64,000 bases of DNA. Origin: DASSUW01 sp963803335 (GTDB taxonomy: Bacteria; Actinomycetota; Thermoleophilia; Solirubrobacterales; Solirubrobacteraceae). Positions 42,096-50,248 of this stretch are shown piece by piece. The DNA is taken from the NCBI GenBank assembly GCA_963803335.1, contig CAWDME010000011.1:186001-250000 (forward strand), in the 5' to 3' direction. A program made the position numbers and the translations under genes. The notes beneath the pieces are model-generated. The model was not told where the DNA came from. It did not search any database and saw only the letters and a list, made by a program, of their open reading frames with translations. Every line of letters begins with the position of its first letter. Position 1 is the first letter of the stretch.

Positions 42096-42137
42096 GTGAG
42101 GGACCCTACGCGCGTCGCGGCCCGAGGGCAACGCCAT

Positions 42138-42368
42138 CCACCGTCACCTAGACGACAGTCCAGGAGACCGTGAGCTCGTCACGGAGTCGCGAAGCGGCCC
42201 GTGGGCGACTCAGAAGCCCTCGTCTGAGGAGCAAAGATCACCCGTTGGTGGGACGCGTGCCGCAGCGCTCAGGTCCTAGGGTGAATCCGGGCGGCGAGCT
42301 ACCACCCGGATAGCCCGAACGCCCGACTCCCCGGGTCGAGCTCGGGGCCGGAAAGGAGTGCCACGGGC
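42138..42368 (+). other. Possible structured leader of the RTX-type gene
   Basis: This 230-base region precedes the RTX-type gene. ATCCGGG (42285-42291) pairs with CCCGGAT (42305-42311), and CCCCG (42329-42333) with CGGGG (42343-42347), immediately ahead of the ribosome site GGAAAGGAG (42350-42358). The pairing suggests a folded RNA leader, but I do not recognise a known riboswitch class. Confidence 0.3.
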
Positions 42369-43505
42369 ATGCGAGGCCAGAGACGGGACGTCGCGATGGT
42401 GCAGTGCCTGGGAACCGCAGCGCTGTGCCTGCTCGCGCTATCTCCCACAGCGGCAGTGGCGTCGACGGCGAACACACGTATCCAGCGTGTCTTCTACGCA
42501 GCCGCGCCGGGCGAGGTGAACAACCTCACCATTTCCCTCGGCGGAACCGACTACTCACTCACCGACCCTGGGGCGAGCATCACCGCGGCCCCCGCCTGCG
42601 TCGGGATGGGCTCGAGCGTCACCTGTTCGGCCACCGCCATCATCGGGATCACGGTAAGCGCCGGAGACCAGGCCGACAGCATCACGAACACCACCGGGAC
42701 GCGTTCCACGCTCTCAGGAGGGGATGGCAACGACTCGCTCGCGGGCGGCTCTGGTAACGACATCCTGCGGGGTAACAAAGGGGTCGACACGCACGCCGGC
42801 GGCGCCGGCGACGACTTCATCGACGCCCGTGGCGACAGGGGTGACGTGGTGAGCTGCGGGGACGGCAACGACACCGTCCTGGCCGACGCCGCCGATTCGA
42901 TCGCGCTCGATTGCGAGACGGTGGACCGGGGCATCGTCCCGCCGCCTCCGGCGGACCCGGGGCCGCCTCTGCCGTCACCGTCGGCCGTGGCCATTCTCGG
43001 CCCCGCCGAGGCGCGCACCCTCAAGCCCGGCGCCTGCGCCAACGACATGCTCGGCACGCCAGCGAACGACACCCTGGCGGGCAGCAGCCTCGGCGACAGC
43101 ATCTGGGGTCTGCAGGGCGACGACAGCCTCAAGGGTCTGCCGGGCGACGACTGCGTCTTCGGCGGGGTCGGAGCCGATCGCATGAAGGGCGCGCGGGGCG
43201 ACGACCGCATGTTCGGCGACGACAGCGCACGGGGAGCGGGGGGCAACGACCGCATGTCTGGGAACGGCGGCGACGACCTGCTCGTCGGTGGTAACGGCGA
43301 CGATCGCCTCTCCGGCGGTCGCGGCGACGATCGCCTGAAGGGCGGACCGGGCCGCAACCGGCTGCTCGGCGGCTCCGGCAAGGACCGCCTGATCGCAGCG
43401 AACGGCAGCTTCGACCGGGTCAACTGTGGGAAGGGACGCGACTTGGCTCGGGTCGATCCGGTCGACCGCGTGCGGGGCTGCGAGCGCGTTCGGGTTCGTC
43501 GCTGA
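42369..43505 (+). CDS. Secreted RTX-type calcium-binding repeat protein
   Basis: A 378-residue exported protein: signal peptide (LGTAALCLLALSPTAAVA, residues 14-31), a beta-rich region, a first group of nonapeptide repeats (SGGDGNDSLAGGSGNDILRG), a Pro-rich linker (PPPPADPGPPLPSPS) and a second larger group (NDRMSGNGGDDLLVGGNGDD). GGxGxD repeats fold as parallel beta rolls when calcium is bound. No type I secretion genes are near, and the signal peptide indicates Sec export. The role may be in surface binding or adhesion. The ATG follows GGAAAGGAG. Confidence 0.9.
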   Translation: MRGQRRDVAMVQCLGTAALCLLALSPTAAVASTANTRIQRVFYAAAPGEVNNLTISLGGTDYSLTDPGASITAAPACVGMGSSVTCSATAIIGITVSAGDQADSITNTTGTRSTLSGGDGNDSLAGGSGNDILRGNKGVDTHAGGAGDDFIDARGDRGDVVSCGDGNDTVLADAADSIALDCETVDRGIVPPPPADPGPPLPSPSAVAILGPAEARTLKPGACANDMLGTPANDTLAGSSLGDSIWGLQGDDSLKGLPGDDCVFGGVGADRMKGARGDDRMFGDDSARGAGGNDRMSGNGGDDLLVGGNGDDRLSGGRGDDRLKGGPGRNRLLGGSGKDRLIAANGSFDRVNCGKGRDLARVDPVDRVRGCERVRVRR

Positions 43506-43605
43506 CCGCGCGCCTCAGCTGGCCAGGAACGCACAGTCCGCGCCCACCTCGGCTTAACGGTGCGCACGTAGGGGGCGCCGCTCACGAGGTCGCGCGGTCG
43601 TTGCC

Positions 43606-43622
43606 TCCCGCGGCGCGCGGGA
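43606..43622. terminator. Hairpin between convergent genes
   Basis: TCCCGCG-GCG-CGCGGGA is a perfect 7-base-pair stem in the 144-base gap between the RTX-type gene and the convergent fibronectin-like gene. It could terminate transcription from both sides. Confidence 0.5.
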
Positions 43623-43649
43623 ACCTCGGCCGCTGGACGGGAGGCCAGT

Positions 43650-44748
43650 TCAGCGCACGACGATGAAGCAGCTCTTGCCGAGCAGTCGGCCGTAGCGGCG
43701 CCCGGAGCGCGCGCCAAGGCCCGGCCAGACGTACCAGCAATAGTGGCCCCGCGCCAACCGGCGACGCCGGTCGTCGAAGCGCCACCGCCGATGGAGCTGC
43801 AGGCGCGGCTTGCTCGGCCAGCTACTGAGGACCTTCGTGCGGCGACGAACGAGCTGGGCGTTGTAGTAGGTCGCGCGCTTCATCCGCTTCCACACGAGCA
43901 GCGGTGCGCTGCGCACGTGCGCACCGTTCGCCGGCTGCAGGAGCCGCGAGCGGGTGGGCACCGCGCTCGCCTTGTCTGCCGACCGGTTTCCGGCTTGGTC
44001 GATGAGCGCGACGCGATAGCGATAGCGCCGTCCGTTACGGAGCTTGCGGTGGGTGAAGTGCGCGTTCGGACCGCGGTAGAGCAGCTTCGGCGCGCCGTGC
44101 TTGCGGATGCGCACGACCTCGGCCAGCGCGCCCGGCGACGGGGTCCACGTGATGCGCACGCGCCGCTTCCCCGGCAGTGCCTCGACCGACGGGCGCGGCG
44201 GCGGGGTGGCGTCGTAGTTGAGCGGGAAGGTCCCGGTCGCGGTGATGCCGGCGACATCGGTGCAGCTCCCGCCGATCGCCAATCCCAGCGCCGTCCGGAC
44301 CGCCATAGGTCGTCGAGCTGCAGGACGCCACGCCGGACGTCTGGTCGACCGCCTGGAACGTCAATCCAACCGGGTGGTTGAACCATCCGTTGTAGTCCGC
44401 CGGTCGGTTGGAAGCGAGCGCGACGAGTTGGGGCGGCGTCCTATCGATGCCGATCCAGACGTCCTTCGTAATGCTCGTTCCCTGCCACGACATCGTGCAG
44501 GGGCGTGCGACGCGTCCCTCGGCGGAAAAGGAGCCGCCAGCGCAACCGCTCACGCTCAGGGGGGGATCACTGGGGGTCCAATACAAAAAGACAGAGCTGC
44601 CCGTGTACCACCGGTTGCAGGTGTCGCGACTGCTGGGCGTATCACACGTGACGGTGAGGGTTTGGGCGGCCGCGGTACCTGCCAGAACGCAGCCAGCGAC
44701 CCCCATCACAGCCACCACGACCACCAGACGGCGCGCCACTCGGCTCAA
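43650..44748 (-). pseudogene. Secreted fibronectin-like/Ig-like protein with a frameshift
   Basis: The ATG at 44748 opens a signal peptide (VVVVAVMGVAGCVLAGTAAA) followed by a Cys-rich region (VTCDTPSSRDTCNRW; SVSGCAGGSF) and a bacterial Ig-like repeat (GIDRTPPQLVALASNRPADY; GVASCSSTTYGGPDGA). Near base 44285 the frame changes: LAIGGSCTDVAGITATGTF and the fibronectin-type region (RVRITWTPSPGALAEVVRIR; NGRRYRYRVALIDQAGNRS) lie in another frame and continue to 43650. Removing one small indel would restore a protein of about 365 residues, so this is either a recent frameshift or a sequencing error. The start overlaps the upstream stop as ATGA. Confidence 0.75.
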
Positions 44749-45386
44749 CGCACCTGCCCCTTCAACACCCTGTTCGCCACGGCGACCAGCGAGCCGCTCG
44801 CCAGCACGAGCGCCAAGAGGATTCCCGCACCGAGGAGGAGGATCTCCGGGTTGGTGTCGTGGGCCGATTTCGTGCTCGGAAGGAGCGACTCGACGCGCGC
44901 GTGCGAACCCGACTGTGCCTCCGGCGCGGCCTTCGCGGCCGCTGCCTTTCGCGTCGCCGCCGCCACTGCCTTTCGCCTCGCCGCGGCAGCCACGATGCGC
45001 TCGTGGCGACGCCGGCGCTCGGCGCGCCGCCGCGCCGCCCGGGCCTTCGCGGCTCGCTGTCGCGCCGCCGACCCTGTCTCGGCGGGCGCGCTCGGCGCGG
45101 GATTAGATGTGGCCGGCGCCGGCGCGACAGTCCGAGGCCTGGATGGTTGTTCGCCGGACGTGGGAGCGACGTGCTGCACCGGCGCGGAGTGCGTGGGCGC
45201 CGTAGGCGCGGCACCTGGCGCGGGGTCTGGACTGACCGGCGCCGGAGCCGGTGCGGGATCGGGCTGCTGAGCGGCCGCGGTCGGGGCGCTCGCAAGCGCA
45301 ATCGCAAGGGTGGCCAATGCGGCGAGACGGAGGGCGGCCCGCGGCAAGGCGCCCGGGGCGGTGAAGCGCACGGCGCCCGTGCTCAT
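44745..45386 (-). CDS. Secreted Pro/Ala-rich protein with C-terminal membrane helix
   Basis: A 213-residue protein of unknown family. A signal peptide (LRLAALATLAIALASAPTAA, about residues 18-38) leads into a Pro/Ala-rich linker, then an Ala/Arg/Lys-rich segment (residues 95-150) with the look of a long basic helix, and a final membrane helix (ILLLGAGILLALVLASGSLV, about 180-205). It would be a single-pass surface protein with an extended basic stalk. The ATG at 45386 is chosen over 45479 because the signal peptide follows directly. It lies between the phosphatase gene (89 bases) and the frameshifted fibronectin-like gene (ATGA overlap). Confidence 0.7.
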   Translation of the reverse strand: MSTGAVRFTAPGALPRAALRLAALATLAIALASAPTAAAQQPDPAPAPAPVSPDPAPGAAPTAPTHSAPVQHVAPTSGEQPSRPRTVAPAPATSNPAPSAPAETGSAARQRAAKARAARRRAERRRRHERIVAAAARRKAVAAATRKAAAAKAAPEAQSGSHARVESLLPSTKSAHDTNPEILLLGAGILLALVLASGSLVAVANRVLKGQVR

Positions 45387-45475
45387 CCTGGGTGGAGCCT
45401 GCGACTCCAAGCGGTTGGCCCTCCTTGGTCGGCCAGTCTCAGCATTTGTGAACGTAGACCCGTAGATGTGGCATG

Positions 45476-46927
45476 TCAACGGGCGCCTGGCCGATGGCGG
45501 CGGGGGACGATGGTGAAGTTGACCGCCTTCGATCGGGAGCGGTTACCGGCGGCATCGACCGCAACGAAGCGGGCGCGGTATCTGCCTGTATGGATCCTGC
45601 GCTTGCCCAGCCAGCCACTGAACCGCTGCTTGTTGAGCCCGGCCGCGCCCTGTCGGTGGAGGTGGCCCACCCGGCGAAAGCGGATGCACGCCGGCCGCCG
45701 GCGGTTCGCGCGGGTTCGGCTTCGGCACTTCCCCGCGACCTTCCGACCGACCGACTTACGGCGCAGCGTGACTGTGACGGCGGCGCCCTCCGACAGCCGG
45801 TAGCGGAACGTCGTACCGCCTCGCCTGGCCGCCGCGCTATCGGCGACCGTGAAGCGCGTGCGCGAGAGCGTCAGGTTAGAGATGCCCGGCCCCGCGGCAC
45901 GCTTCGGCGCGACCGGGAAGTGCGTTGGCGAGACCGTCACGTTCGAGATCGTCGGCGCCGTTACATCCGGTGGAGGCGGAGGCGCGATGAGCCGGTGACA
46001 CGCAGTGGTGCCGGAATCGGTGAACGTCTTGCCGGCCTCGGGAACGAAACGCCAGTCGTAGCTCGTCGGGTGCAGCGTCAGGAACAGGACGCCGAAGGTG
46101 TCATTCTGCGCGATCTCGCTCTGCGGGATGCGCGACGTCAGCCCTCCGGTGAAGAACGCACCGCCCGTGCCCACCACGAACTGGCGGATGCCTTCGGCCT
46201 GGTTCACCGTGCCGTCTCGCAGCACCGGAGCGACGCGCTCGTAGTTGTGGCTGTGGCCGGACAGGACGATCTCGGCGCCCGCATCGTCGAGGGCTTCCCA
46301 GAGCGGCTGCATGAAGTCGTTGTTGCCGTCGTGGCCGGAGCTGTAGCGCGCGTGGTGCCAGTAGGCGAGCGTGCAGCTGGTGGGATGCGCAGCGAGATCG
46401 GCGCGCAGCCACTGCTCCTGCTCCGAGCCGGCCGTGCAGCCCACGGTGCCGCAGTTCGAGTTGAGTGCCACCAGGTGCCAGGTGCCGACGTCGAAGCTGT
46501 ACCACCCCTTGCCTCTCAAGCCCGCCGGCCCGTCCGCGGCACCCGCTCCGTTGAAGTAGTCGAAGTAGCCCGCCGCGTTGCCCTCGTGGTTGCCAACGAC
46601 CGGACGGCTGATCGCCTTCAACCGCCCCCAGGTGGGGTCGTAGGCCCCCAGGATTCTGGGCAGCGTGGCGCTGTCGTACTGGATGTCACCGAGCGGGAGC
46701 ACCGCGGCGAGCGGAGCCCCCACGAGCAGGTCGGAAGTGACCTGCTGATGGCAGGTATCGGGGGTCACGGGAGCGCTCGGATCGCAGGCGATGTCGCCGG
46801 CGGCGGCGATCACTGGGTCCTGCGCCGCGGCCGCGGGCGCCCAAGCCACTACCGCGGGCAACATGACGACGAGCGCCAGCACCAGCCGAATGGCCCGCCG
46901 GGTGGCCGCCAAGCGTGTCCGCGTCAC
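45476..46927 (-). CDS. Secreted purple-acid-phosphatase-like metallophosphoesterase
   Basis: A 483-residue exported enzyme: signal peptide (LVLALVVMLPAVVAWAPAAA, residues 15-35), then a calcineurin-like phosphoesterase domain with AAAGDIACD, PLGDIQYDSA, VVGNHEGN, YWHHARYSSG and LSGHSHNYERV, the metal ligands of this fold. Cysteines (NSNCGTVGC) may form disulfides. From residue 325 a Pro linker leads to an Ig-like segment with Arg/Lys-rich sequence and a C-terminal basic tail that may bind anionic wall polymers. It probably hydrolyses phosphoesters outside the cell. It follows the phospholipase-GH99 fusion gene by 54 bases. Confidence 0.92.
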   Translation of the reverse strand: MTRTRLAATRRAIRLVLALVVMLPAVVAWAPAAAAQDPVIAAAGDIACDPSAPVTPDTCHQQVTSDLLVGAPLAAVLPLGDIQYDSATLPRILGAYDPTWGRLKAISRPVVGNHEGNAAGYFDYFNGAGAADGPAGLRGKGWYSFDVGTWHLVALNSNCGTVGCTAGSEQEQWLRADLAAHPTSCTLAYWHHARYSSGHDGNNDFMQPLWEALDDAGAEIVLSGHSHNYERVAPVLRDGTVNQAEGIRQFVVGTGGAFFTGGLTSRIPQSEIAQNDTFGVLFLTLHPTSYDWRFVPEAGKTFTDSGTTACHRLIAPPPPPDVTAPTISNVTVSPTHFPVAPKRAAGPGISNLTLSRTRFTVADSAAARRGGTTFRYRLSEGAAVTVTLRRKSVGRKVAGKCRSRTRANRRRPACIRFRRVGHLHRQGAAGLNKQRFSGWLGKRRIHTGRYRARFVAVDAAGNRSRSKAVNFTIVPRRHRPGAR

Positions 46928-46981
46928 TTCAAATCCTCCTCGATTCGACCATAGAACCCGGGATGAGGGGCCACAAGCCGA

Positions 46982-49900
46982 CTATTGGGGACCTCCGTAC
47001 CCGCGACGAGTGAGATCGGGAGCGGGTGGTAGGCGTCGCCGCGACCGCCTTAGCAGCACGAGAACGCCCCCGACGAAGAACAGCGCCACCCCGCCTAGGA
47101 GCGGCAGGCCGTAGTTGACTCCAGTGGCCGCCGGCTCGCTCGAGTCGAAGTCGCGCGCCTCTGGAAGCCGCGCGCCGCGCACGTCGGCGACCACGTCCAG
47201 GTAGCGCGAGCCGTACCTCTGGCTCGGCTCCACGTGCGTGTTCTCGCTGAACTCGTTCCAGCTGATCAGACCGATCGCGTCGGGGGACGAGCCGGTCGCC
47301 GCGTCAAGCTGGGTGCGCAGGGTCGCTCCATCCCTGCGATCGACGACGCTCCGGCCGCCGACGAGCCTCGCGTCGAAGCCGGGAGCCGCGGGCGCGATCC
47401 AGAGGCCGCCGTCCGAATGGATCGCGTCTCCCATCGTTGCCAGCTTCTCGGCGTAGCCCGGGTACGTCGCCGGATCGACCGATCCCCAGTAGTAGGCATT
47501 GCCGTCCACGACGCCGGCGACGCGCCGGTACCCCGCGACGTTGCGCTCGGAGGCCAGCACGAGCAGCTCTCGCCGCGCGTGCTCCGTCACGCTCGCGAGC
47601 TGGGCGCGCGTGAACCGGGGTGTGCCCGACCAGATCACCAACGGCTTGGCGAAGACGTGAAACGCTCGCTGCCGCGCGAAACGGTGTTCGAAGACGTCGA
47701 GGTCGCGGGCCACGCGTGCCGCCGGAAGCGGGTCGCGCTCGAAGTCCAGGCCCTGGTAGATGACCAGGAGCTTGAAGCGCTCCGCCTCGGCGATCTCGGC
47801 GAGCCGCCGCAGGCGGCGGTTGAGGACCGGCGTGCTCTTCCAGCTCACGATGAAGCCGTCGATGCCCGCCCGCTTGGCCCACTCGACGTGCGTTCGCATG
47901 ACCTCCCGCTCGTCGCTCGAGTAGCGACCGAGAAGTGGATAATCGATCTTGGCTCGATTCCACGAGCCGGCGTTGAACCAGATGTAGTAGTAGGCGAACA
48001 GCGGGTCGGGTGGCCCCGCCGCCCTCGCCGGCGGGTCCGTGGCCGTCACGATCGCGACGGCGACGAGCACCGACGCGACGATGCCGGCGGCGTGCCGGCG
48101 ACCGGCCGGAGCGGGGCGGCGGACGAACAGCAGCGCCAGGGCGATCGACCCGAGGATCAGCAGCACCACGACGATGTCCAGCCAGCTGATCACCTGCACG
48201 TTCACCTCCTGGTTACGAGACAGCGCGACCGGTCTTGACGAGGAAATGCCGAGCGCCTCGACGCCCACCCGGTAGTCGCCTCGTGGTAGCGATTCCAGGG
48301 TCAGGTCGCCGCTCGGGCCGAGTGTCTCTCGTTGCTCGCCGCCATTGGGGTACTTCAGTCGAACGGCGGAGCCGATCGGGAAGCCCAGCAGGGCGTCGCG
48401 GACGGTCACGCGCACCGCGAACAACAGCAGCCGCAGCTGCATCTTCGGGTTGGCCGCAGGGAAGAAGCGCTGCTGGCCCCGGTGCACGGCGTTCGAGCCG
48501 GCGACGAGCACCTTGTCGACCGCGTAGTAGAGCCGCGTCGCGGTCCTGCCCTGGCTTTCGGGCACCACCCGGTTGCCCTGCAGCCACACCGGGCGGTGGC
48601 CCGTCAGCACGTGCCGGCTCCCGTCACTGCCCTGCAACGTCACCGATGTCACGGCGCTCGGGGCGACGGCGTTCCCGTCGAGGTCGACGAAGCTGATCCC
48701 GACGCGGTGATAGAGGTTGAGCGCAGCGATCCTGCGGCCGGCGTACCAGCGGTCGAACGTCGCGCGGACGCCCGGCGCGATCTCCGTGTCGACGGCGCGC
48801 AGCGCCGCGCCGGCTCGCCGGAACGCAGCCGGTGGCGTCGCTCGTCCCGCACGGTCGGCCTCGAAGCGGTGGCCATCGAGCGCGAAGCGCATGCCCGGCG
48901 TCGCCGGCACCGTCTGGATGGCGGCCGGGACCGGCCCGCCTCGAGGCGTCCGGGCGTCGGCCGCGTCGGCGTGGAGGGTCAGCAGGACGGCGATAGCCAG
49001 CACCGCCGCGGCGGGACGCAGGACCCCCCAGCCGATCAATAGTGCACTCAGGATGAGCGCCGCCCCGTACCCCAGGTAGATCACCCAGCGACGCACCGCG
49101 GCCGAGTCCTCGGAGCCTCGCCGGGCGGCGATGATGCTTGGCGCGCGGGGCGCCTTCGAGAAGTCGAACGCGCCGGCGAGGCTGTTGGCTCGAGCGTCTC
49201 GCGGCGCGAGGGGCGCGAGCTTCCAGTTGTCCTCGATGAACCGGAGGATCGAGGTGGTGTCGAGCCGGGTGCTGTCGATGTCACCACGGCGCGCGTAGGG
49301 GCTGACCAGCAGGGCCGGCACCCGAAATCCCAGCGTGCCTCCGGCGATCCTCGGCGGCCGCACGTGGTCGAACCATCCGCCCCAGTCGTCGTACGTCCAC
49401 ATGAACGCGGAGCTGTCCCAGGCGCTGCTCATGGACAGGGCGGTGGTCAGCCTCTTGACGAGCGCCTCCCCGGCCCCGATCCGGCCCGGCGGATGCTCGC
49501 TCGAGCCGGCGGGCGCGATATACGCGACCTGGGGCAGCCGTCCGTCGCGCAGGTCCTCGTAGTACTCGTCGAGGTCAACGATGTGGGCGAAGCGCTTCGG
49601 ATCCTCGACGTAGCGAGCGGAGTTGAGGAGGGGGACCCGCACCGCCTGGGTGGGCTGGCGCGGGTCGTAGTCCTCGACGTAGAACTTCCAGGAGATCCCG
49701 CGCCGGTCGAGCCTGTCGAAGATCGTGGCCCGGTCGCCGAAGCCGCCGTCCGGATCGCCCGGCGTCCCGGTCACCCAGAACATGTGGCTGGCCACGCTGC
49801 CGTCCGTCGTCGCGGCGAAGAACCGATCGAACAGAACGTACTCGTCGGCCACGTTCCAGTAGAAGGGCAAGTCGCGGTCGTCGTAGTAGCCCATCACCGA

Positions 49901-50248
49901 GCGGTCCACCGTCTGGCGATCGATCGAGGCCGCCCGGACGAAGCCATCCATTCGCCCGCGCGCGTACTGGATCCGGTGGATGCGCCGGTCGTGACTGAGA
50001 TCGGGGACAGGGCGCCCGCCGAGCCGGAACGGCCGGATGCACGGACGGGACCGTTTCGCGACGGGCATGCAGGTGCCCTTGGGGATCCCGTCTGCGCCTG
50101 GATAGGTGCCGAAGTAGTTGTCGAACGAGTGGTTCTCCTGCATCAGCACGACGAAGTGCTCGATCGGCGTCGTCGGACGGCTCTCGGCGGCGGCGGGGGC
50201 CGCGCCAGCGAGGGCCACGATCGAGGCGAGGAGTGCAGCTCGACTCAC
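46982..50248 (-). CDS. Fusion of phospholipase-C-type phosphoesterase and GH99-like domain
   Basis: A 1088-residue exported and membrane-attached protein. Signal peptide at 1-21; residues 27-380 are a phosphoesterase (PF04185-like) domain of the bacterial phospholipase C/acid phosphatase family (HFVVLMQENHSFDNYFGTYP; TTDGSVASHMFWVTGT; MWTYDDWGGWFDHVRPP). Membrane helices follow at about 388-430, then a beta-rich region (450-680), helices near 685-740, and a GH99/WbsX-like domain from about 750 to 1040 (FAYYYIWFNAGSW; WAKRAGIDGFIVSWKSTP; LISWNEFSENTHVEP). A last membrane helix is at 1044-1066. Both catalytic domains would face outwards. The start overlaps the GT39 stop as ATGA. I see no stop or frame change that would separate the parts. 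Confidence 0.87.
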   Translation of the reverse strand: MSRAALLASIVALAGAAPAAAESRPTTPIEHFVVLMQENHSFDNYFGTYPGADGIPKGTCMPVAKRSRPCIRPFRLGGRPVPDLSHDRRIHRIQYARGRMDGFVRAASIDRQTVDRSVMGYYDDRDLPFYWNVADEYVLFDRFFAATTDGSVASHMFWVTGTPGDPDGGFGDRATIFDRLDRRGISWKFYVEDYDPRQPTQAVRVPLLNSARYVEDPKRFAHIVDLDEYYEDLRDGRLPQVAYIAPAGSSEHPPGRIGAGEALVKRLTTALSMSSAWDSSAFMWTYDDWGGWFDHVRPPRIAGGTLGFRVPALLVSPYARRGDIDSTRLDTTSILRFIEDNWKLAPLAPRDARANSLAGAFDFSKAPRAPSIIAARRGSEDSAAVRRWVIYLGYGAALILSALLIGWGVLRPAAAVLAIAVLLTLHADAADARTPRGGPVPAAIQTVPATPGMRFALDGHRFEADRAGRATPPAAFRRAGAALRAVDTEIAPGVRATFDRWYAGRRIAALNLYHRVGISFVDLDGNAVAPSAVTSVTLQGSDGSRHVLTGHRPVWLQGNRVVPESQGRTATRLYYAVDKVLVAGSNAVHRGQQRFFPAANPKMQLRLLLFAVRVTVRDALLGFPIGSAVRLKYPNGGEQRETLGPSGDLTLESLPRGDYRVGVEALGISSSRPVALSRNQEVNVQVISWLDIVVVLLILGSIALALLFVRRPAPAGRRHAAGIVASVLVAVAIVTATDPPARAAGPPDPLFAYYYIWFNAGSWNRAKIDYPLLGRYSSDEREVMRTHVEWAKRAGIDGFIVSWKSTPVLNRRLRRLAEIAEAERFKLLVIYQGLDFERDPLPAARVARDLDVFEHRFARQRAFHVFAKPLVIWSGTPRFTRAQLASVTEHARRELLVLASERNVAGYRRVAGVVDGNAYYWGSVDPATYPGYAEKLATMGDAIHSDGGLWIAPAAPGFDARLVGGRSVVDRRDGATLRTQLDAATGSSPDAIGLISWNEFSENTHVEPSQRYGSRYLDVVADVRGARLPEARDFDSSEPAATGVNYGLPLLGGVALFFVGGVLVLLRRSRRRLPPAPDLTRRGYGGPQ

